Below, piece by piece: positions 12,835-24,909 of a DNA stretch of 64,000 bases; position 1 is the first letter of the stretch; every line of letters starts with the position of its first letter. This DNA is from Monosporascus cannonballus. Its lineage: Eukaryota; Ascomycota; Sordariomycetes; Xylariales. The notes under the pieces are model-generated. The model had not been told where the DNA came from, did not search any database, and saw only the letters and a program-made list of their open reading frames with translations. The position numbers were made by a program, and so were the translations under genes. Location of the stretch: NCBI GenBank assembly GCA_004154925.1, contig QJNS01000015.1, forward strand, positions 1 through 64,000, given 5' to 3'.

Positions 12835-14953
12835 TCACCCCAAGAGCGTGCTTTCAGCCTTCTTCCCCTTCCCCTTGGGCCCGCCCTTGAAATGCTTTTT
12901 GGAGCTCCCAATTTGAATGTCTTTGGGGTCGAGGCCTGTCTCGAGCGCGATCATGGCCCTAGCCTTGCGCCCGCTGAGCTGTTTGGCGCGCGTCTGCGCC
13001 TGGTCGCGTCCCTGCTGGGTGTACTTGTGGTTGAAGGGCATCGTGAGGTGGCCGGCGTTGCCTTGGCCCGTTGCTGCGAAGAACGCCTTGTCGAGGTGCT
13101 GCGACTTGGCACTCGCTGGCAGCGCCGGTATATCTGTGTCGGCGATGCTAGACTCCTCATCGCCGTCCGCTACGTGCAGCTGATCCAGGGCCACGAGTAG
13201 CGCCGCCCGCCGCTTCTCCGGCAGATGTGCCGCGTCGTACAGCTCGCGGTTGAACTCGGCGGCATCACCGTAGCCGGGCGGCGGCTCGACGTATAACAGT
13301 TTCCCATTGACGTAGTCCTTGAGAATAACTCGCGCCGCCCGGGACTCGTCGGGCTGACCGACACCCTGGGTCTGGAAGCCGCGCGCCTTAGCGTAGGCGG
13401 ATAAGAACTCGCTAGCCGTCGGTATACCTGTGCCGCCTTCCTCCTTTGGCCGGGTGTCGATGTGGATGCCGTATACCGCTTCCAAGAACGGCTGAGGTAC
13501 CCTCTGGGTGATAAGACCGACGGGTCCAGTGTATTCTCTGAGCTGGTCAATCGGTAAGACGCCGTTGCAAACTAAATCAGCCTTGGTCGTAGCGAAGTTG
13601 GGGAACACTAGACCAGGACAATCGCATAAGATGACATTGTCGCTGAGATGGATGGTCTGAAAATGTTTCGTCTTGCCTGGAGTTGACGAGACTGAGACTT
13701 TCTTGGCACCGATCAATGCATTAATGGTTGACGACTTTCCTACGTTGGGATAACCGACTAAACCTATTTGTAGTTTTCGATCCGGACCTGTCGGACATTA
13801 ATACGAAATGGTATGGAACAAAAAAGGAAAAAAAAAATAAAAATAAAACTTGTGCGAGCTTACCATCCGAGTCGGGGGCATATCGAAGAAAGATGCTCTC
13901 CAACTCCTCGACTGTCAATATCCGGGTATCATCGTCGCTGTCGGCTTCCGCCACTATTCTAGCACCTTCCTCGCTGTCCTCTTCGCCGCTTTCAGATGCG
14001 TCATCTTCTTCACCCTCATCATCTGGCGGTTGTGTCTTCTGTGCTCTAGGAATGGTCTCCGGGTTGGCGCCTTGGCCATTCTCGGGCTCTTCGGGCTCGT
14101 CCAGCAAGTCCCGTTCCTCATTCAACTGCTTCGCGAGGCTAGCAGAGAAGAAGCGGTATGCGATTCTGTTCTCTTTGAAATATGTGGCCCATGCCCTCCT
14201 CTGTTTTGTCGACATCATGTCCGCCTTGTTGACCAGCAGCAGGTTCTCCTTCGGGTCGACGTCTTTGACGTATGACTCGAGATCCTCGGAACGGAACATC
14301 AGAGGGTTTCGCGCATCAACGATCTGGACGACCAGGTCCGACCTCTCAATTACACGCCACAACTGCCTCCAGACCTCCAGATTGCGCTCGAAGGGTGTCA
14401 TAAGAAGATCGTGATTCTCCTGCAGTTCGGCCAGCCCCCTTCGCCAGTTCATGAAGCTGTCCCTCTCGAGGACGTCTAACTCCTGAGCGCTGGTATGTTC
14501 ATCCCACTTCGGCCTCCTCGGGACCGATAATCTGGCCTTGTGTGCTTGATGCTTGCCCAAGACATTGCTCTGTTCTGCTGCGGACAACAGGTACGGGTTC
14601 CGCTGGTCGGTATGTATGATCCTGACGTTGTTCATCTTCTCGGCGGTGAAATCGGTGCCTGCCAGCTCGGCGGTGGCTAAGAACTCATCCATTGCGCTTT
14701 GTTCGGTGACGGAGCGCATCTTGACCCATGCTGCCTCTTTTCGGTCGTTTGTGATGTACTATAGAATGGAAGTTAGCATATTAATAGTAAAACCATACGA
14801 CCTGATGCTCAAGCATACCTCCTCTCCGGTCGCATGGTTGATTCTCGTAACCCCGGTGCCTCTCTTGCGATCAGATCCCTTGCCTTTGCCGAAGCGGTCA
14901 TTCATGAGGGTATTGCCCAGCCCCACGGACTGTTTGGACTTTGCTCTCGGCAT
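12835..14953 (-). CDS. lsg1: Large-subunit GTPase Lsg1 (60S export-factor recycling)
   Basis: Predicted 660-aa protein in three exons: 14953-14819, 14758-13864 and 13787-12835. The introns are 60 and 76 bp and the frame closes exactly. Lsg1 is a cytoplasmic circularly permuted GTPase that triggers release of Nmd3 from pre-60S subunits. The permuted motif order is visible: a DARNPL-type element and NKAD (G4) come before the P-loop GYPNVGKSS (G1, at the start of exon 3), followed by DCPGLVFP (G3). The N-terminus (MPRAKSKQSVGLGNTLMNDR) is typical of the family. An acidic Glu/Asp/Ser insert lies between G4 and G1. The C-terminus is Lys-rich and ends in STLLG. Yeast Lsg1 is 640 aa, so the length fits. 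It is divergent from LTV1 across 483 bp. Confidence 0.95.
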
Positions 14954-15436
14954 CTTGGAGGGGCGAGGATGGCGATCAATAATGGGTAGAAAGTGCGATA
15001 ATAAGAAATTCCGCCTTGGCCTCCTCGAGGAAGTCGGAGTTGAAGTCGAAGGGAGGGGGGGGATATGGGATTGATAAAGAATACTAAACTAAGAACTGCA
15101 GATCGATATGCTGATAAATCGCGGGGCAAATTATTTTTGCGTCACTCCCACTGGACGATAAGCCCCGATAAGAACATTACCCCACCAAACTTTTTTTAAG
15201 GGTTCAATGCCCTCCTTTCCAGCTTCCAGCACCCAGCGAGCGCCGCATCACCCAGCACCCCATCGCCCCTCCGTATTGCAGCTAGCGTTTCCTCCTCAGG
15301 GGTGTATAAGGTGAGTCTCGACACATTTACCCATTTACAACGAGAGGCTACGGGCTCTCTCATACCAGGCACAGGAACCCTTGGTAGTCGCAACCAGTGA
15401 GCCAGCCATAAAGCTCTCGCATACATATCCATCAAG
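14954..15436. promoter_or_regulatory. Shared 483-bp intergenic region of LSG1 and LTV1
   Basis: The two start codons face away from each other across this segment, so it must hold both promoters and both 5' UTRs. A TATAAG-like stretch occurs at about 15304. I did not identify specific factor sites with confidence. A bidirectional promoter is an inference from the geometry. Confidence 0.55.
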
Positions 15437-16937
15437 ATGCCCAAAGGCAAGTGGATGTAAGTATTGAGTCCCCTGTTCGCAGCCAATTCATTCGGTTCTA
15501 TAAATCTGACAAATTCGGATCAGCGACAAGAAGACGGCCCAGCACTTCATCCTGGTGCACCGCCCGCAAAATGACCCCAGGATCCACGACAGCGATGCGC
15601 CGTCCATGGTGTTGAACCCGACGACCGCGCCTAACAGCCACAAGGTGAAGAAGCTGGACGACCTGGCCTCGGAGCTGGGATCCGATGCCGCCGCCGTCCG
15701 CGCAAACGAGGGCGAGGCCGCCAACTACGGCGTCTACTTCGACGACACCGAGTACGACTACATGCAGCACCTGCGTGATCTCAACTCGTCGTCGGCCGGT
15801 GGCGAGGTCGTCTTCGTCGAGGCCAAGCCCTCCTCCCAGAGCAAAGACAAGGGCAAGGGGAAGCAGAAGCAGAGCCTCGAGGACGCGCTGCGGCAGCTGG
15901 ATATCGAGGATGCCGGGCGTAAGAAGAGGGAGCTGCTCGATGACGACATATTACCGTCCAAGAACCTCACGCGTTTGACGTACCAGGCCCAGCAGGACAT
16001 CCCCGATGCCATCAGCGGCTTCCAGCCGGACATGGATCCGCGGCTGCGCGAGGTGCTGGAGGCGCTCGAGGACGAGGCCTACGTCGATGACGACGATGAC
16101 ATCTTCCAGGAGCTCGCGAAGGAGGGGCGGGAGCTGGACGATTTCGAATTCGAGGAGCAACGTGACTTCTTCGACGGGGACGAAGACGGTTGGGAATCCG
16201 ACGACACGGCGAAGCCGAAACGGGAGTACAAGGCTGCTGCCCGGGGAGCTGACGAGGAGGTGCCGACTTTAGTACCGGTGCCCGGCTCAGAGAGCGGGGA
16301 AAAGGCGCCGGCACCTAACGAAAACTGGCTCGAGGACTTCAAGCAGTTCAAGAAAGACCAGAAGATCCAGTCCTCAGAGAAGAAGAAGACCCCCCTACCG
16401 CCGCCATCGAATTCGGACCTACAGTCGTCGCTCTTCACCACCACGACAAACGGCGGGCTGCGGCGCAAGAAGCGCAAGGGTGCCCTGACGAGCCAGTCGG
16501 GGTACAGCATGACATCATCGTCGCTGGTGCGGACGGAGCAGCTCGGCATCCTCGATGAGCGGTTCGAGAAGCTCGAGGAGCGCCACTACAACCCGGCGCA
16601 CGAGGACGGCGAGGACGACTTCCTCTACGGCGATGACGACGGGACGGCGTCCGCCTTGTCCGGCATGACGGGCGCATCGACGGCGTCGAGCGTCACGGGC
16701 CCCACGCGGGGCGACTTCGACAGCATCCTCGACGACTTCCTCGGCGGCTACTCGATGCACGGCAAGAAGCAGCTCAAGAAGGGCGGCTGGAAGAACGGCG
16801 CCGAGCAGCTCGACGAGATACGGCGGGAGCTGGGGCCCGCTAGGCTCAAAGGCAAGTACGCCGGTGGCGGCGGGAAAGCGGAATCGCCGGCCGCGGCTGC
16901 TGCTCTCGCCTTTGGTGGGCCCTCGGCCTCGAGGTGA
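15437..16937 (+). CDS. ltv1: Low-temperature viability protein Ltv1 (40S biogenesis)
   Basis: Predicted 477-aa protein. Exon 1 is only 20 bp (15437-15456, MPKGKW plus two bases). A 67-bp intron follows (gtaagt to cag), then exon 2 at 15524-16937. The joined start reads [20 protein letters not shown], the conserved Ltv1 N-terminus. Ltv1 binds the pre-40S head (uS3/Rps3 region) and must be released by casein-kinase phosphorylation during cytoplasmic maturation. The protein has long acidic stretches, the conserved FDSILDDFL segment near the C-terminus, and a basic KKGGWKNG segment after it. The Ala-rich C-terminus looks disordered. The GC-rich composition produces long overlapping shadow frames here that should be ignored. 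Confidence 0.94.
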
Positions 16938-17991
16938 AGCAAGGCCGGAATGGAGGGCTCATTGCGCCGTGTATTGCGCCGTGGGCTAAGAGGGGGAGAC
17001 TTATGTACACCATGATTCCTGGAGCGAACTTTATCAAAAGATACCCCTGAGATGACCCTTACTGGGCTGGTCAGAGTGATGAAGAGTATCCATTAGACCC
17101 TACTGGTTTTGCGTTCTAATACTCAGCTTCATCACTTTCGATGTCGACGCATAGTAAAGCGCTACCACACGTATAGCTGCGCTAATAGGAATGTAACAAT
17201 CACGGAGTATATGAGCAATCTAACAGCTAGGTACTCTTATGGTACCTTGATGATTTTCGTCAGTGCCTGTCGGGATTTGATGTGCAGCGTATTGCCCGCT
17301 GTCTACGTAAGTAGGCCCCTATAGTAGGAGGCATTGCAAAACCCCTGCCCCCATAAAACTAGTTCACAAATAGCATGACAATATCAATTGTCATGATTTC
17401 ACCCACATCAATGGGAGCATGCATCCTAATCAGTCATCTCATGTTTTCATTCATTGTACTGCGACGACTCTACCGCGCCTATAGGGACTCGAGAGGACAC
17501 AGTGCGGTGCCATGCACTCACTATACCTAGACTAATTTGTACACTGGCAGCGGCAGGCCATCTGGGCATGCGGGCTACCCCGGACTAAAAAGGGGGCAAC
17601 CCTACCGGATGGGCTTCTCAGTAGACAAGTACGCTGCTCTCTCTATGAGGCCAAATCAGTTGCGCATCTCACCACTGCGAGGCTCTGTATGTGATGCTTC
17701 TCTACAAAACGTCTTGCTAATCCAGACAAGGAGCAGAGCCGCGCACACGTAAGACAGGGTTCATGCCGCACACAATGCCAGGCGGGGGGCGAGCCGGACT
17801 GATCGACCAAGATGGAAATGCGTAAATCAGTCACGAGCCCGGGTTGATGGCTGGCTGACTGACAACTCCGCCATAAGAGTCTGCAGAGTGGCCGTGAGTT
17901 AGGACGTCTGCTCCTCCATCCGACGCACAAATACACCGGCACACCCCAGGAGTCTGCTCGGGCGCCATCCGGACGTCTAATCGGCAGTCTC
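16938..17991. other. Intergenic region between convergent LTV1 and taxilin genes
   Basis: About 1.05 kb containing the two 3' ends. A 154-codon minus-strand open frame at 17643-18107 overlaps the taxilin end in another frame and has no recognisable features. I see no gene. Confidence 0.5.
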
Positions 17992-20341
17992 CTAATTTCG
18001 ATGGCCGTTGACCGTGGCAGTAGGGTGGGGCGGGTTCGGAGGACGCTCGGGACCGTACGCACCCGGGACGGCACCAGCAGGGAGCAGCTCCTCCTCGGTG
18101 TCGTCATCGTCGAATTCGCCTTCGCTTACTTCCTCCTCTTCGTCATCGTATTCGTATTCGCTGGCCTCATCGTCGCCGTCCTCCAGCTCGCCTGCATCGG
18201 AGCCGTTCACTGCCACTCCTGTCGGCATAGGCCCGGCCTCGGCCCCACCAGCTGAAGCTGTAGCCGGCGCATAACAACTCTCGACGGTCCCCTGCATGCC
18301 TTGAGGAATGCCGCGGCCCTGCTGCTGCATCTGGCCGATGATGCTGGTGAGCTTATCATTTTTCTTGCGGAGGTCCTCGAGGTCCCGGATGAGCTTGGTG
18401 CGCTCCTCGGCCAGCTTGAAAATGTTCTGGTTCAGGGCGTCGTGCTTGCGCTTATAGGCCTCGTTTTCCTTCTCCAGCTTCTTGGTCTTCTTAGACATGT
18501 CCTCCATCTCCTTGCGAAACGTCAGGAACAGATCGTTACTATTGTTCAGTGTGTCCTCGACCTCGCCGGCTGTTAATGCTTGCGCTCTTGCAGGAGGAAG
18601 GGGGGGGGGGTATAGCTGCTGGAGGGGTTGCTGGTTGGAATGGCAAGCCTATGCTTGAGTATGGGCTCGAGGGGACGCTCTGGCGGTGGTGCTAGGAACA
18701 CATAGGATGGTGGCGTGAGGTGGATGAAGAAGGGGCTCGTACCTGCTTAAATTTCTCGACGTAAACGTTAAGTTGGTTGCGCAGCTCGGTTTCCGTCTTG
18801 GTGAAGGTGAGGACCTGACTGTTAAGCTGGTTCGCTCGTCTCGCTTCAGCCTCGGCGATCTTCTTCTGCTCCTCGTAGCGCGCCATATTCCATTGCACCT
18901 CGAGTTCTTTGGTACGCATTGCCGAATGGAAGTGCAGTTCTCGGAGTTCGTACTGATCGATGAGCGATTTGAATCGTGCCTTGAACCTGTGCAGGATGTG
19001 AGAAAACAGAGCCCTCTCTCTCTCTCTCTCTCTCGTACGTCGGGGAAACATACAGTTCCTCGGCCTTCATGTAGATGACTTGTTTGCGAGGATTGTCCTT
19101 TTCCTCCTGATAGCCTTCCATGGTCTCCAGTACCTTTTTGAATCGCTCATCAGAGGAAGTTTTCAGTCGATCGTGCGCATCGTTTAACGCCCGGTGTTCG
19201 TTCTGGAGCGTAGGGCATATCAGCTCATGCTCGGCAGATATAAGATCAGCTCCAGAACAAGAAATACCTTCAGCTTGTTATTTTCTTTCTGTAGTTCTCG
19301 GCAGAGCTTCTCCAACTTTTCCTTGAGGCCGATCTGCTTGCTCAGGTCCGTGCGACTAGTGTCTTTCTCCTTCTGTAGTTGGTCTGCTCGTTTCTTGTTT
19401 TTGAGGTTTTCCCTTTCTAGGCGCTTCATGTTGGCGAAGAGTTCCGATGATCGCTTAGTAAGGAGGTCTATCTTATCCATGTCGTTCATCTTATTCATCT
19501 GGTGATTCAGTTCACGATTCGCCTTGCGGACTTCACGATCTGCATATGGAGATAAAAGGTCAGCAATGATCCACCACCCCGCCGATATTCCGACCACTAT
19601 AACCTCGCACGGCCAGCCGCGTTTAGGGTCCGAAAACATGTCATGGAATGCTAGGCGTAACTTTCACCCTGCCTTGGAGGGTATGTCGGAAGGTTTGGCG
19701 GCGATAGTAACGATAATCACCAACGGCAAGTCCAACAAGGTGACTTGCTTTTGCCATGCGAACCTTTTGCTGCGCAGGGAAAGGGGCGCAACCACGGGAA
19801 CCACAGGAGAGACAGCCAACATGCCCTCGCTGTGAACCTCTTATCACAGGTGCGCCCATGGCCTGAGTTATCTTATAGTTTCCATCCCAGCATAAGCGCA
19901 CTCCGATGCCTTCTGGAACGACATTGCGTCATGGTCGTCATATACCCGGACACAGCTTGATCCTTACGCCATACGACTCAACGAGAAAAGAATAAACCTA
20001 CCGATCTCGGCCTCCTGTTCCTTCTCGGCGGCAGTGTCGACCTCGAGCTGGGAAATCCTGGCAGCAACAAGCTTTGACGCTTCGCTCGAATCGAGCGCCT
20101 TTTTTCCCTTGCTCTTTTTCGCGGCAGCGTTGGCAGTCATGGCAGGCGTCGGGGTCGGAGCCGGTCGCGGATCCTGTACGGGAGCATGGTGGTGGTGGTG
20201 GTGGTGATGATGGTGGTGGTGGTGTCCATTCGTTAACGGCGGATCATCGTGCGCATGAGCAGAAATGTTCCCGGTCCCATTGGGCACGGAAGCCAAGTGA
20301 GCGGGAGCCGCTGAAGCCGGTCGTGGGTTCGCAGTCGACAT
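17992..20341 (-). CDS. Taxilin-family long coiled-coil protein
   Basis: Predicted 524-aa protein in five exons: 20341-20002, 19539-19268, 19202-19054, 18986-18743 and 18561-17992. Introns are 462, 65, 67 and 181 bp, and the frame closes. The central 300 residues are heptad-rich. Segments such as RELNHQMNKMNDMD, NNSNDLFLTFRKEM and MSKKTKKLEKENE match the taxilin (Myosin-like coiled-coil, PF09728) family, whose animal members bind syntaxins in membrane traffic. The fungal role is not well defined. Residues near 40-52 are 13 consecutive His, encoded by mixed CAC/CAT codons. The C-terminal 70 residues are very acidic (Glu/Asp/Tyr) and then Pro-rich. Exon 5 was started at the AG that gives KFKQ-VEDTLNN, which fits the family. 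Intron 1 is long for this genome; an extra small exon within it cannot be excluded. Confidence 0.85.
18600..18610 (+). repeat. Poly-G run of 11 inside taxilin intron 4
   Basis: On the coding (minus) strand this is a C run upstream of the acceptor at 18562, so it forms part of the intron's pyrimidine tract. Confidence 0.6.
19012..19034 (+). repeat. CT dinucleotide microsatellite in taxilin intron 3
   Basis: About eleven CT repeats (GA on the coding strand), wholly inside the 67-bp intron 19053-18987. Length variation here would change intron length but not the protein. Confidence 0.7.
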
Positions 20342-21858
20342 AATCCCCTCCTATCCAAGCCGAAGACGTGAATGTGAATGTGGGCGCAGTCGAGGAGTGG
20401 TAGTAGCTACAGCTGCACTGTGACGAATGGAAATGTCAGAAGGGTCAATTTGTCAGAGGAGCCGGCGGAGGAGGGGGCCCAGAGAGGTAATAAACCCCAT
20501 TTAAAATTAACGCTATAGGAGTAACAACAAAAATTAGCAGTGCCCACCTTAATATCTTCATAGGAAATAGAATGTAGCTGATGCTATAGAATGCCGGGTT
20601 TGGGGCCGATGGTCGCGTTAGGACGTGGTTCTTTTGTTCTGAGATTTATCGGGTGGTCAGCAAGTGGTGTTGTTGCTTCAATCTCGGAATGAAGACTTTG
20701 ACGTTGGGGCGGCTACCTACGTTAAGGTAACGGAGTAACAGCCCTGGCAAGGCCTGTCTGCAAGGTAATGGGCAATAATAGGGCTACCTAGTAGTTACCT
20801 ACCAGTCAGCCTCTAGCGCCATCTCAATGAGGCACTTGCTTTACGGTCCTTACCTTATCTCGGGGAATACAAGGGAGTCTTCGGTTAATGAGGAGTGGTG
20901 GTTACTTTAAAGTACCTATTCAATGGTCAAATTACATATGCATTGCACACGCGACCGAAGAAAGTTCGAGGGATGGAACCGGAGAGCCGGCTTCGAGTGG
21001 AGTCGACCGCCGGTGGTGGAGGTAGTGCTGTACATTGAGTACCTAAGTAGTTAGGTATCACATATTACGTAGGTAGGTATATTTTGTGGCACCAAGGGGA
21101 CATGAACGGTTTATGAGATCACACCGATAGTTGCATCTGAACCGTCTATATACACAAGTTCACAGCATTTCTTTCTCCGCTCAAGGATGGTCGGGGTATA
21201 TTGCAGCTTGTAGTACATGCCTCTCTGCTGCGGAACTACCATAGGAAGGAAGTCCGCCTATACACCACTTCTTATATATTTTAGTAGTCGCAGAAGTTTT
21301 ACCTGTGCTCTTACCGACACGTTGTCAACGAACTGGTGAAGATGCTCGGTTACAACAATATCAACCCCCTACCCCTTTAAGTGATAGCGGTGATAGTTAA
21401 GCCAACTCCAGCTCAAGTCCTTCAAACATGTGGGCTTCAATGATAAATCCGGCTCGGGGAAATATTCGGTTACTATATCTGAGACAAGAGCTGACATGCG
21501 TGATAGTTGATTATTGAGTCACTCTAATCTCTGTAGAACATTGGTTCCTCAAGTGTTGTGGCTAGAGCCTGCCCTTTTAGCCGAGCCTTGATAGGCGATA
21601 AGGATTTAGAAGGGTTGTTTTTGGCCGGGACCCTGCGTCATCTTAGTTAACCATCCTGGGCGGGAAAAAGAAAACAGTTTATTTGCCATCCAAAAACTTA
21701 CTCAGGTCCATAAGTTTCCTTGGCTTGGGGGTCGTCTAGTTACTCCTTTGAATATTGTCTTGATAGTTCGATCACTCCTTTCCCCTGTATATTTTCGCGA
21801 CACTACTTATAGAGAGTTGAGTTGCCTATAGACACAAGCCCTCTGGTGTAGCGACAGC
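20342..21858. other. Intergenic region between divergent taxilin and CYM1
   Basis: About 1.5 kb with the two promoters. It holds AGGTAGGT/ACCTAC-type motifs (around 21040-21085) that recur in other intergenic regions of this window. No open frame worth reporting. Confidence 0.55.
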
Positions 21859-24800
21859 ATGTTGCGCAACACGGTTAAGAGCGCGGCTAAGAAAGCTATC
21901 GTTGAACTTTCTCAGTATCCGAAACCTGGAGAGAAGCTACATGGTTTTACTCTATTGAGGGCAAAACATGTACCAGAGCTCGAACTGACGGCTCTACACT
22001 TAAAACATGACAAGACTGGAGCCGACTACCTTCACATTGCTCGCGACGACAGCAACAATGTCTTCTCCGTCGGCTTCAAGACGAACCCCCCTGATGACAC
22101 GGGCGTTCCCCATATTCTCGAACACACGACGCTGTGCGGCAGCGAAAAATATCCCATCCGAGACCCCTTCTTCAAGATGCTGCCGAGGACACTCTCCAAT
22201 TTCATGAACGCGTTCACTGCCTCTGACCACACCTACTATCCCTTCGCCACCACGAATGCGCAGGACTTTCGAAATCTCATGTCTGTCTACCTGGATGCGA
22301 CCCTACATCCTCTACTGAAAGAGACAGATTTTACCCAGGAAGGCTGGCGCATTGGACCTGAGAACCCCCAGGTTGCGGCTGCCGAAGGCGAGCCAACGCC
22401 CGGTGATAGCAAGCTGGTATTCAAGGGTGTGGTGTACAACGAGATGAAGGGTCAGATGTCAGATGCAGGCTATCTCTTCTACATTCGCTTCCAGGACCAC
22501 ATATTCCCCTCGATCAACAACTCGGGCGGCGATCCCCAAAAGATTACCGACCTAACTTATGAGCAACTCAAGAAGTTCCATGCTGGACATTATCATCCGA
22601 GCAATGCAAAGTTGATGACGTATGGGGACATGCCGTTGGCTGACCACTTGAAGGAGATCGACACACGGATGGGAGTGTTTGAGAGGATTCAGGCAGATCT
22701 GGAATCGAAAAGGCCCATCGATCTGACTGATGGACCAAGAGCGGTGACGGTCTTCGGGCCTGTCGACCCCCTAGCCGACCCGGATAAGCAGTACAAGACG
22801 TCAGTATCATGGATCACCGGAGATACCACAGATGTTCTGGAGTCGTTCTCCTTGGCCATTTTATCATCTCTCCTGATGGACGGTTACGGGTCTCCACTCT
22901 ATAAAGGGCTGGTCGAGAGTGGACTCGGCACAGACTGGAGCCCGAACTCAGGCTATGATAGCTCCGCGATTACCGGGATATTTTCTGTCGGTTTGACTGG
23001 AGTGGCACGAGAGAACGTAGAAAAAGTAAAGGACGAGGTGCAGAAGATCCTGCGCGAAGTGCGTGAGAAGGGTTTTGAGAGATCTAAAATTGACGGATAC
23101 CTCCACCAGCTGGAGTTGAGCTTGAAGCACAAGACTGCCAACTTCGGCGTTTCCGTACTACACCGGCTCAAGGGCAAGTGGTTCAACGGTGCTGATCCCT
23201 TCAAGTCTCTTGCATGGAACGACACTGTGGCTGCATTCGAGGCGAAGCTCGCCGAAGGGGGCTACCTCGAGGGCTTGATGGACAAGTATCTCCTACACGA
23301 CAATACTCTGGCCTTTACTATGGCACCTTCTGAGACCTTCGGGGCGGACCTTGCGAGGGAAGAAGACGAGAGGTTAGCTTCCAAGATCATTGAGGCGACA
23401 AGAGAAGCCGGCGGCGAGCAGGAAGCACGAAAATTCTTCGAACAGCGAGAACTTGACCTGCTTGTTGAACAGGGCAAGTCCAGTACCCAGGACTTAAGCT
23501 GCCTACCCACAGTCCACGTCGGCGATATCCCGAGGCAGAAAGAGCCAGTCGTGGTACGAGACGAGGTCGCCCACGGCACTGCTATTCAATGGCGCGAAGC
23601 ACCTACGAATGGACTCACTTACTTCCGCGCAATCAACGAGCTCGAAAACCTGCCAGATGAGCTACGAGTTCTCATCCCACTATTTACCGATTCTATCATG
23701 CGCCTGGGGACCAAGGACATGACAATGGAGCAATTAGAAGACTTGATCAAATTAAAGACCGGGGGTATATCAGTCGGCTATCATTCAACACCATCCCCTA
23801 CAGATTTCCAGCAGGCGTCAGAGGGTCTGGTTTTTACCGGTATGGCACTCGATCGCAACGTACCAGCAATGCTTGATCTGATCCGCAAACTCGTCTTGGA
23901 GACCAACTTTGACAGCCCACAGGCTTCACTCCGCATCCGGCAATTGCTTGAGGCCGCCGCCGATGGTGTAGTGAACGACATTGCCTCTTCAGGTCACGCA
24001 TTCGCTAGGAGATATGCGGAGTCTAGCCTAACGCGAAATGCCTACCTAGGCGAGCAAGTCGGCGGTTTGTCCCAAGTGAAGCTTATAACTTCACTAGCTA
24101 GCCGAGCTCAATCAGATCGGTATGAGGATGTTATTGAGAAACTTAAGCAGATCCAGAATTTCGCATTGGCCGGGGACAACATGCGTACGGCCTTGACGTG
24201 CGGATCCGACAGTTCTCGGGATATTTCAAAGGCGCTGTCAGAATTCATGGCCTCCCGCCCTACTGAGCCAGTCTCGTTCTCGCCTGCGCCGAAACAAAGT
24301 TTCACACGAGACATCAAAGCCTTCTTCCCTCTGCCATACCAGGTCTACTACGGCAGTCTTGCCCTTCCTACGGTCTCATACACTTCTCACCACGGTGCTC
24401 CGCTCCAAATCCTAGCTCAGCTTCTGACCCACAAACACTTACATCACGAGATCCGCGAGAAGGGTGGAGCCTACGGCGGTGGCGCATATATGAAAGGCCT
24501 TGACGGCCTATTCGGTTTCTACTCTTACCGCGACCCCAACCCGCAAAACACCCTCTCCATCATGCGAAACGCTGGCCGCTGGGCACTGGACAAACAATGG
24601 GCCGATCAAGATTTCGATGAGGCCAAAATATCCGTATTCCAGAGCGTCGACGCTCCCAAAGCGGTCAATGCCGAGGGGATGGACCGATTTGTCTCCGGAA
24701 TCACCGAGGAGATGAAGCAGAGGCGACGCGAAGAACTCCTAGACACCACCAAGGATCAGGTCCGCGAAGTGGCCCAGACGTACATCGTCGACGCCCTTGC

Positions 24801-24909
24801 TAAGGGACAGGAGAGAATCGCCTTCCTTGGCAAGAAGCAGGACTGGGTCGACGGCTCCTGGAGAATCCACGAAATGAATATCAATGGCGCGGCTACCCCT
24901 GAATCATGA
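21859..24909 (+). CDS. cym1: Mitochondrial presequence protease Cym1/PreP (M16C)
   Basis: Intronless frame of 1016 aa. Cym1/PreP is the matrix metallopeptidase that degrades cleaved mitochondrial targeting peptides and other unstructured peptides. The inverted zinc motif HILEH is at residues 85-89 and is followed by [10 protein letters not shown]. The distal Glu is E195 in VYNEMKG. The C-terminal half carries the PreP-type [13 protein letters not shown] segment with the substrate-binding Arg/Tyr region. Length is close to yeast Cym1 (989 aa). The N-terminus [20 protein letters not shown] is basic, amphipathic and acid-free for the first 15 residues, as expected of a mitochondrial presequence, which also supports the start at 21859. 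It is a different subfamily from the M16 gene at 8492. Confidence 0.96.
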   Translation: MLRNTVKSAAKKAIVELSQYPKPGEKLHGFTLLRAKHVPELELTALHLKHDKTGADYLHIARDDSNNVFSVGFKTNPPDDTGVPHILEHTTLCGSEKYPIRDPFFKMLPRTLSNFMNAFTASDHTYYPFATTNAQDFRNLMSVYLDATLHPLLKETDFTQEGWRIGPENPQVAAAEGEPTPGDSKLVFKGVVYNEMKGQMSDAGYLFYIRFQDHIFPSINNSGGDPQKITDLTYEQLKKFHAGHYHPSNAKLMTYGDMPLADHLKEIDTRMGVFERIQADLESKRPIDLTDGPRAVTVFGPVDPLADPDKQYKTSVSWITGDTTDVLESFSLAILSSLLMDGYGSPLYKGLVESGLGTDWSPNSGYDSSAITGIFSVGLTGVARENVEKVKDEVQKILREVREKGFERSKIDGYLHQLELSLKHKTANFGVSVLHRLKGKWFNGADPFKSLAWNDTVAAFEAKLAEGGYLEGLMDKYLLHDNTLAFTMAPSETFGADLAREEDERLASKIIEATREAGGEQEARKFFEQRELDLLVEQGKSSTQDLSCLPTVHVGDIPRQKEPVVVRDEVAHGTAIQWREAPTNGLTYFRAINELENLPDELRVLIPLFTDSIMRLGTKDMTMEQLEDLIKLKTGGISVGYHSTPSPTDFQQASEGLVFTGMALDRNVPAMLDLIRKLVLETNFDSPQASLRIRQLLEAAADGVVNDIASSGHAFARRYAESSLTRNAYLGEQVGGLSQVKLITSLASRAQSDRYEDVIEKLKQIQNFALAGDNMRTALTCGSDSSRDISKALSEFMASRPTEPVSFSPAPKQSFTRDIKAFFPLPYQVYYGSLALPTVSYTSHHGAPLQILAQLLTHKHLHHEIREKGGAYGGGAYMKGLDGLFGFYSYRDPNPQNTLSIMRNAGRWALDKQWADQDFDEAKISVFQSVDAPKAVNAEGMDRFVSGITEEMKQRRREELLDTTKDQVREVAQTYIVDALAKGQERIAFLGKKQDWVDGSWRIHEMNINGAATPES

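Noticed and set aside
13728..14414. 228-codon plus-strand frame opposite LSG1
   Set aside because: Antisense shadow of LSG1, crossing its intron; the LSG1 GTPase motifs are decisive for the other strand.
16079..16549. 156-codon minus-strand frame opposite LTV1
   Set aside because: Shadow of the GC-rich acidic LTV1 coding sequence; Ser-rich antisense of Asp/Glu codons.
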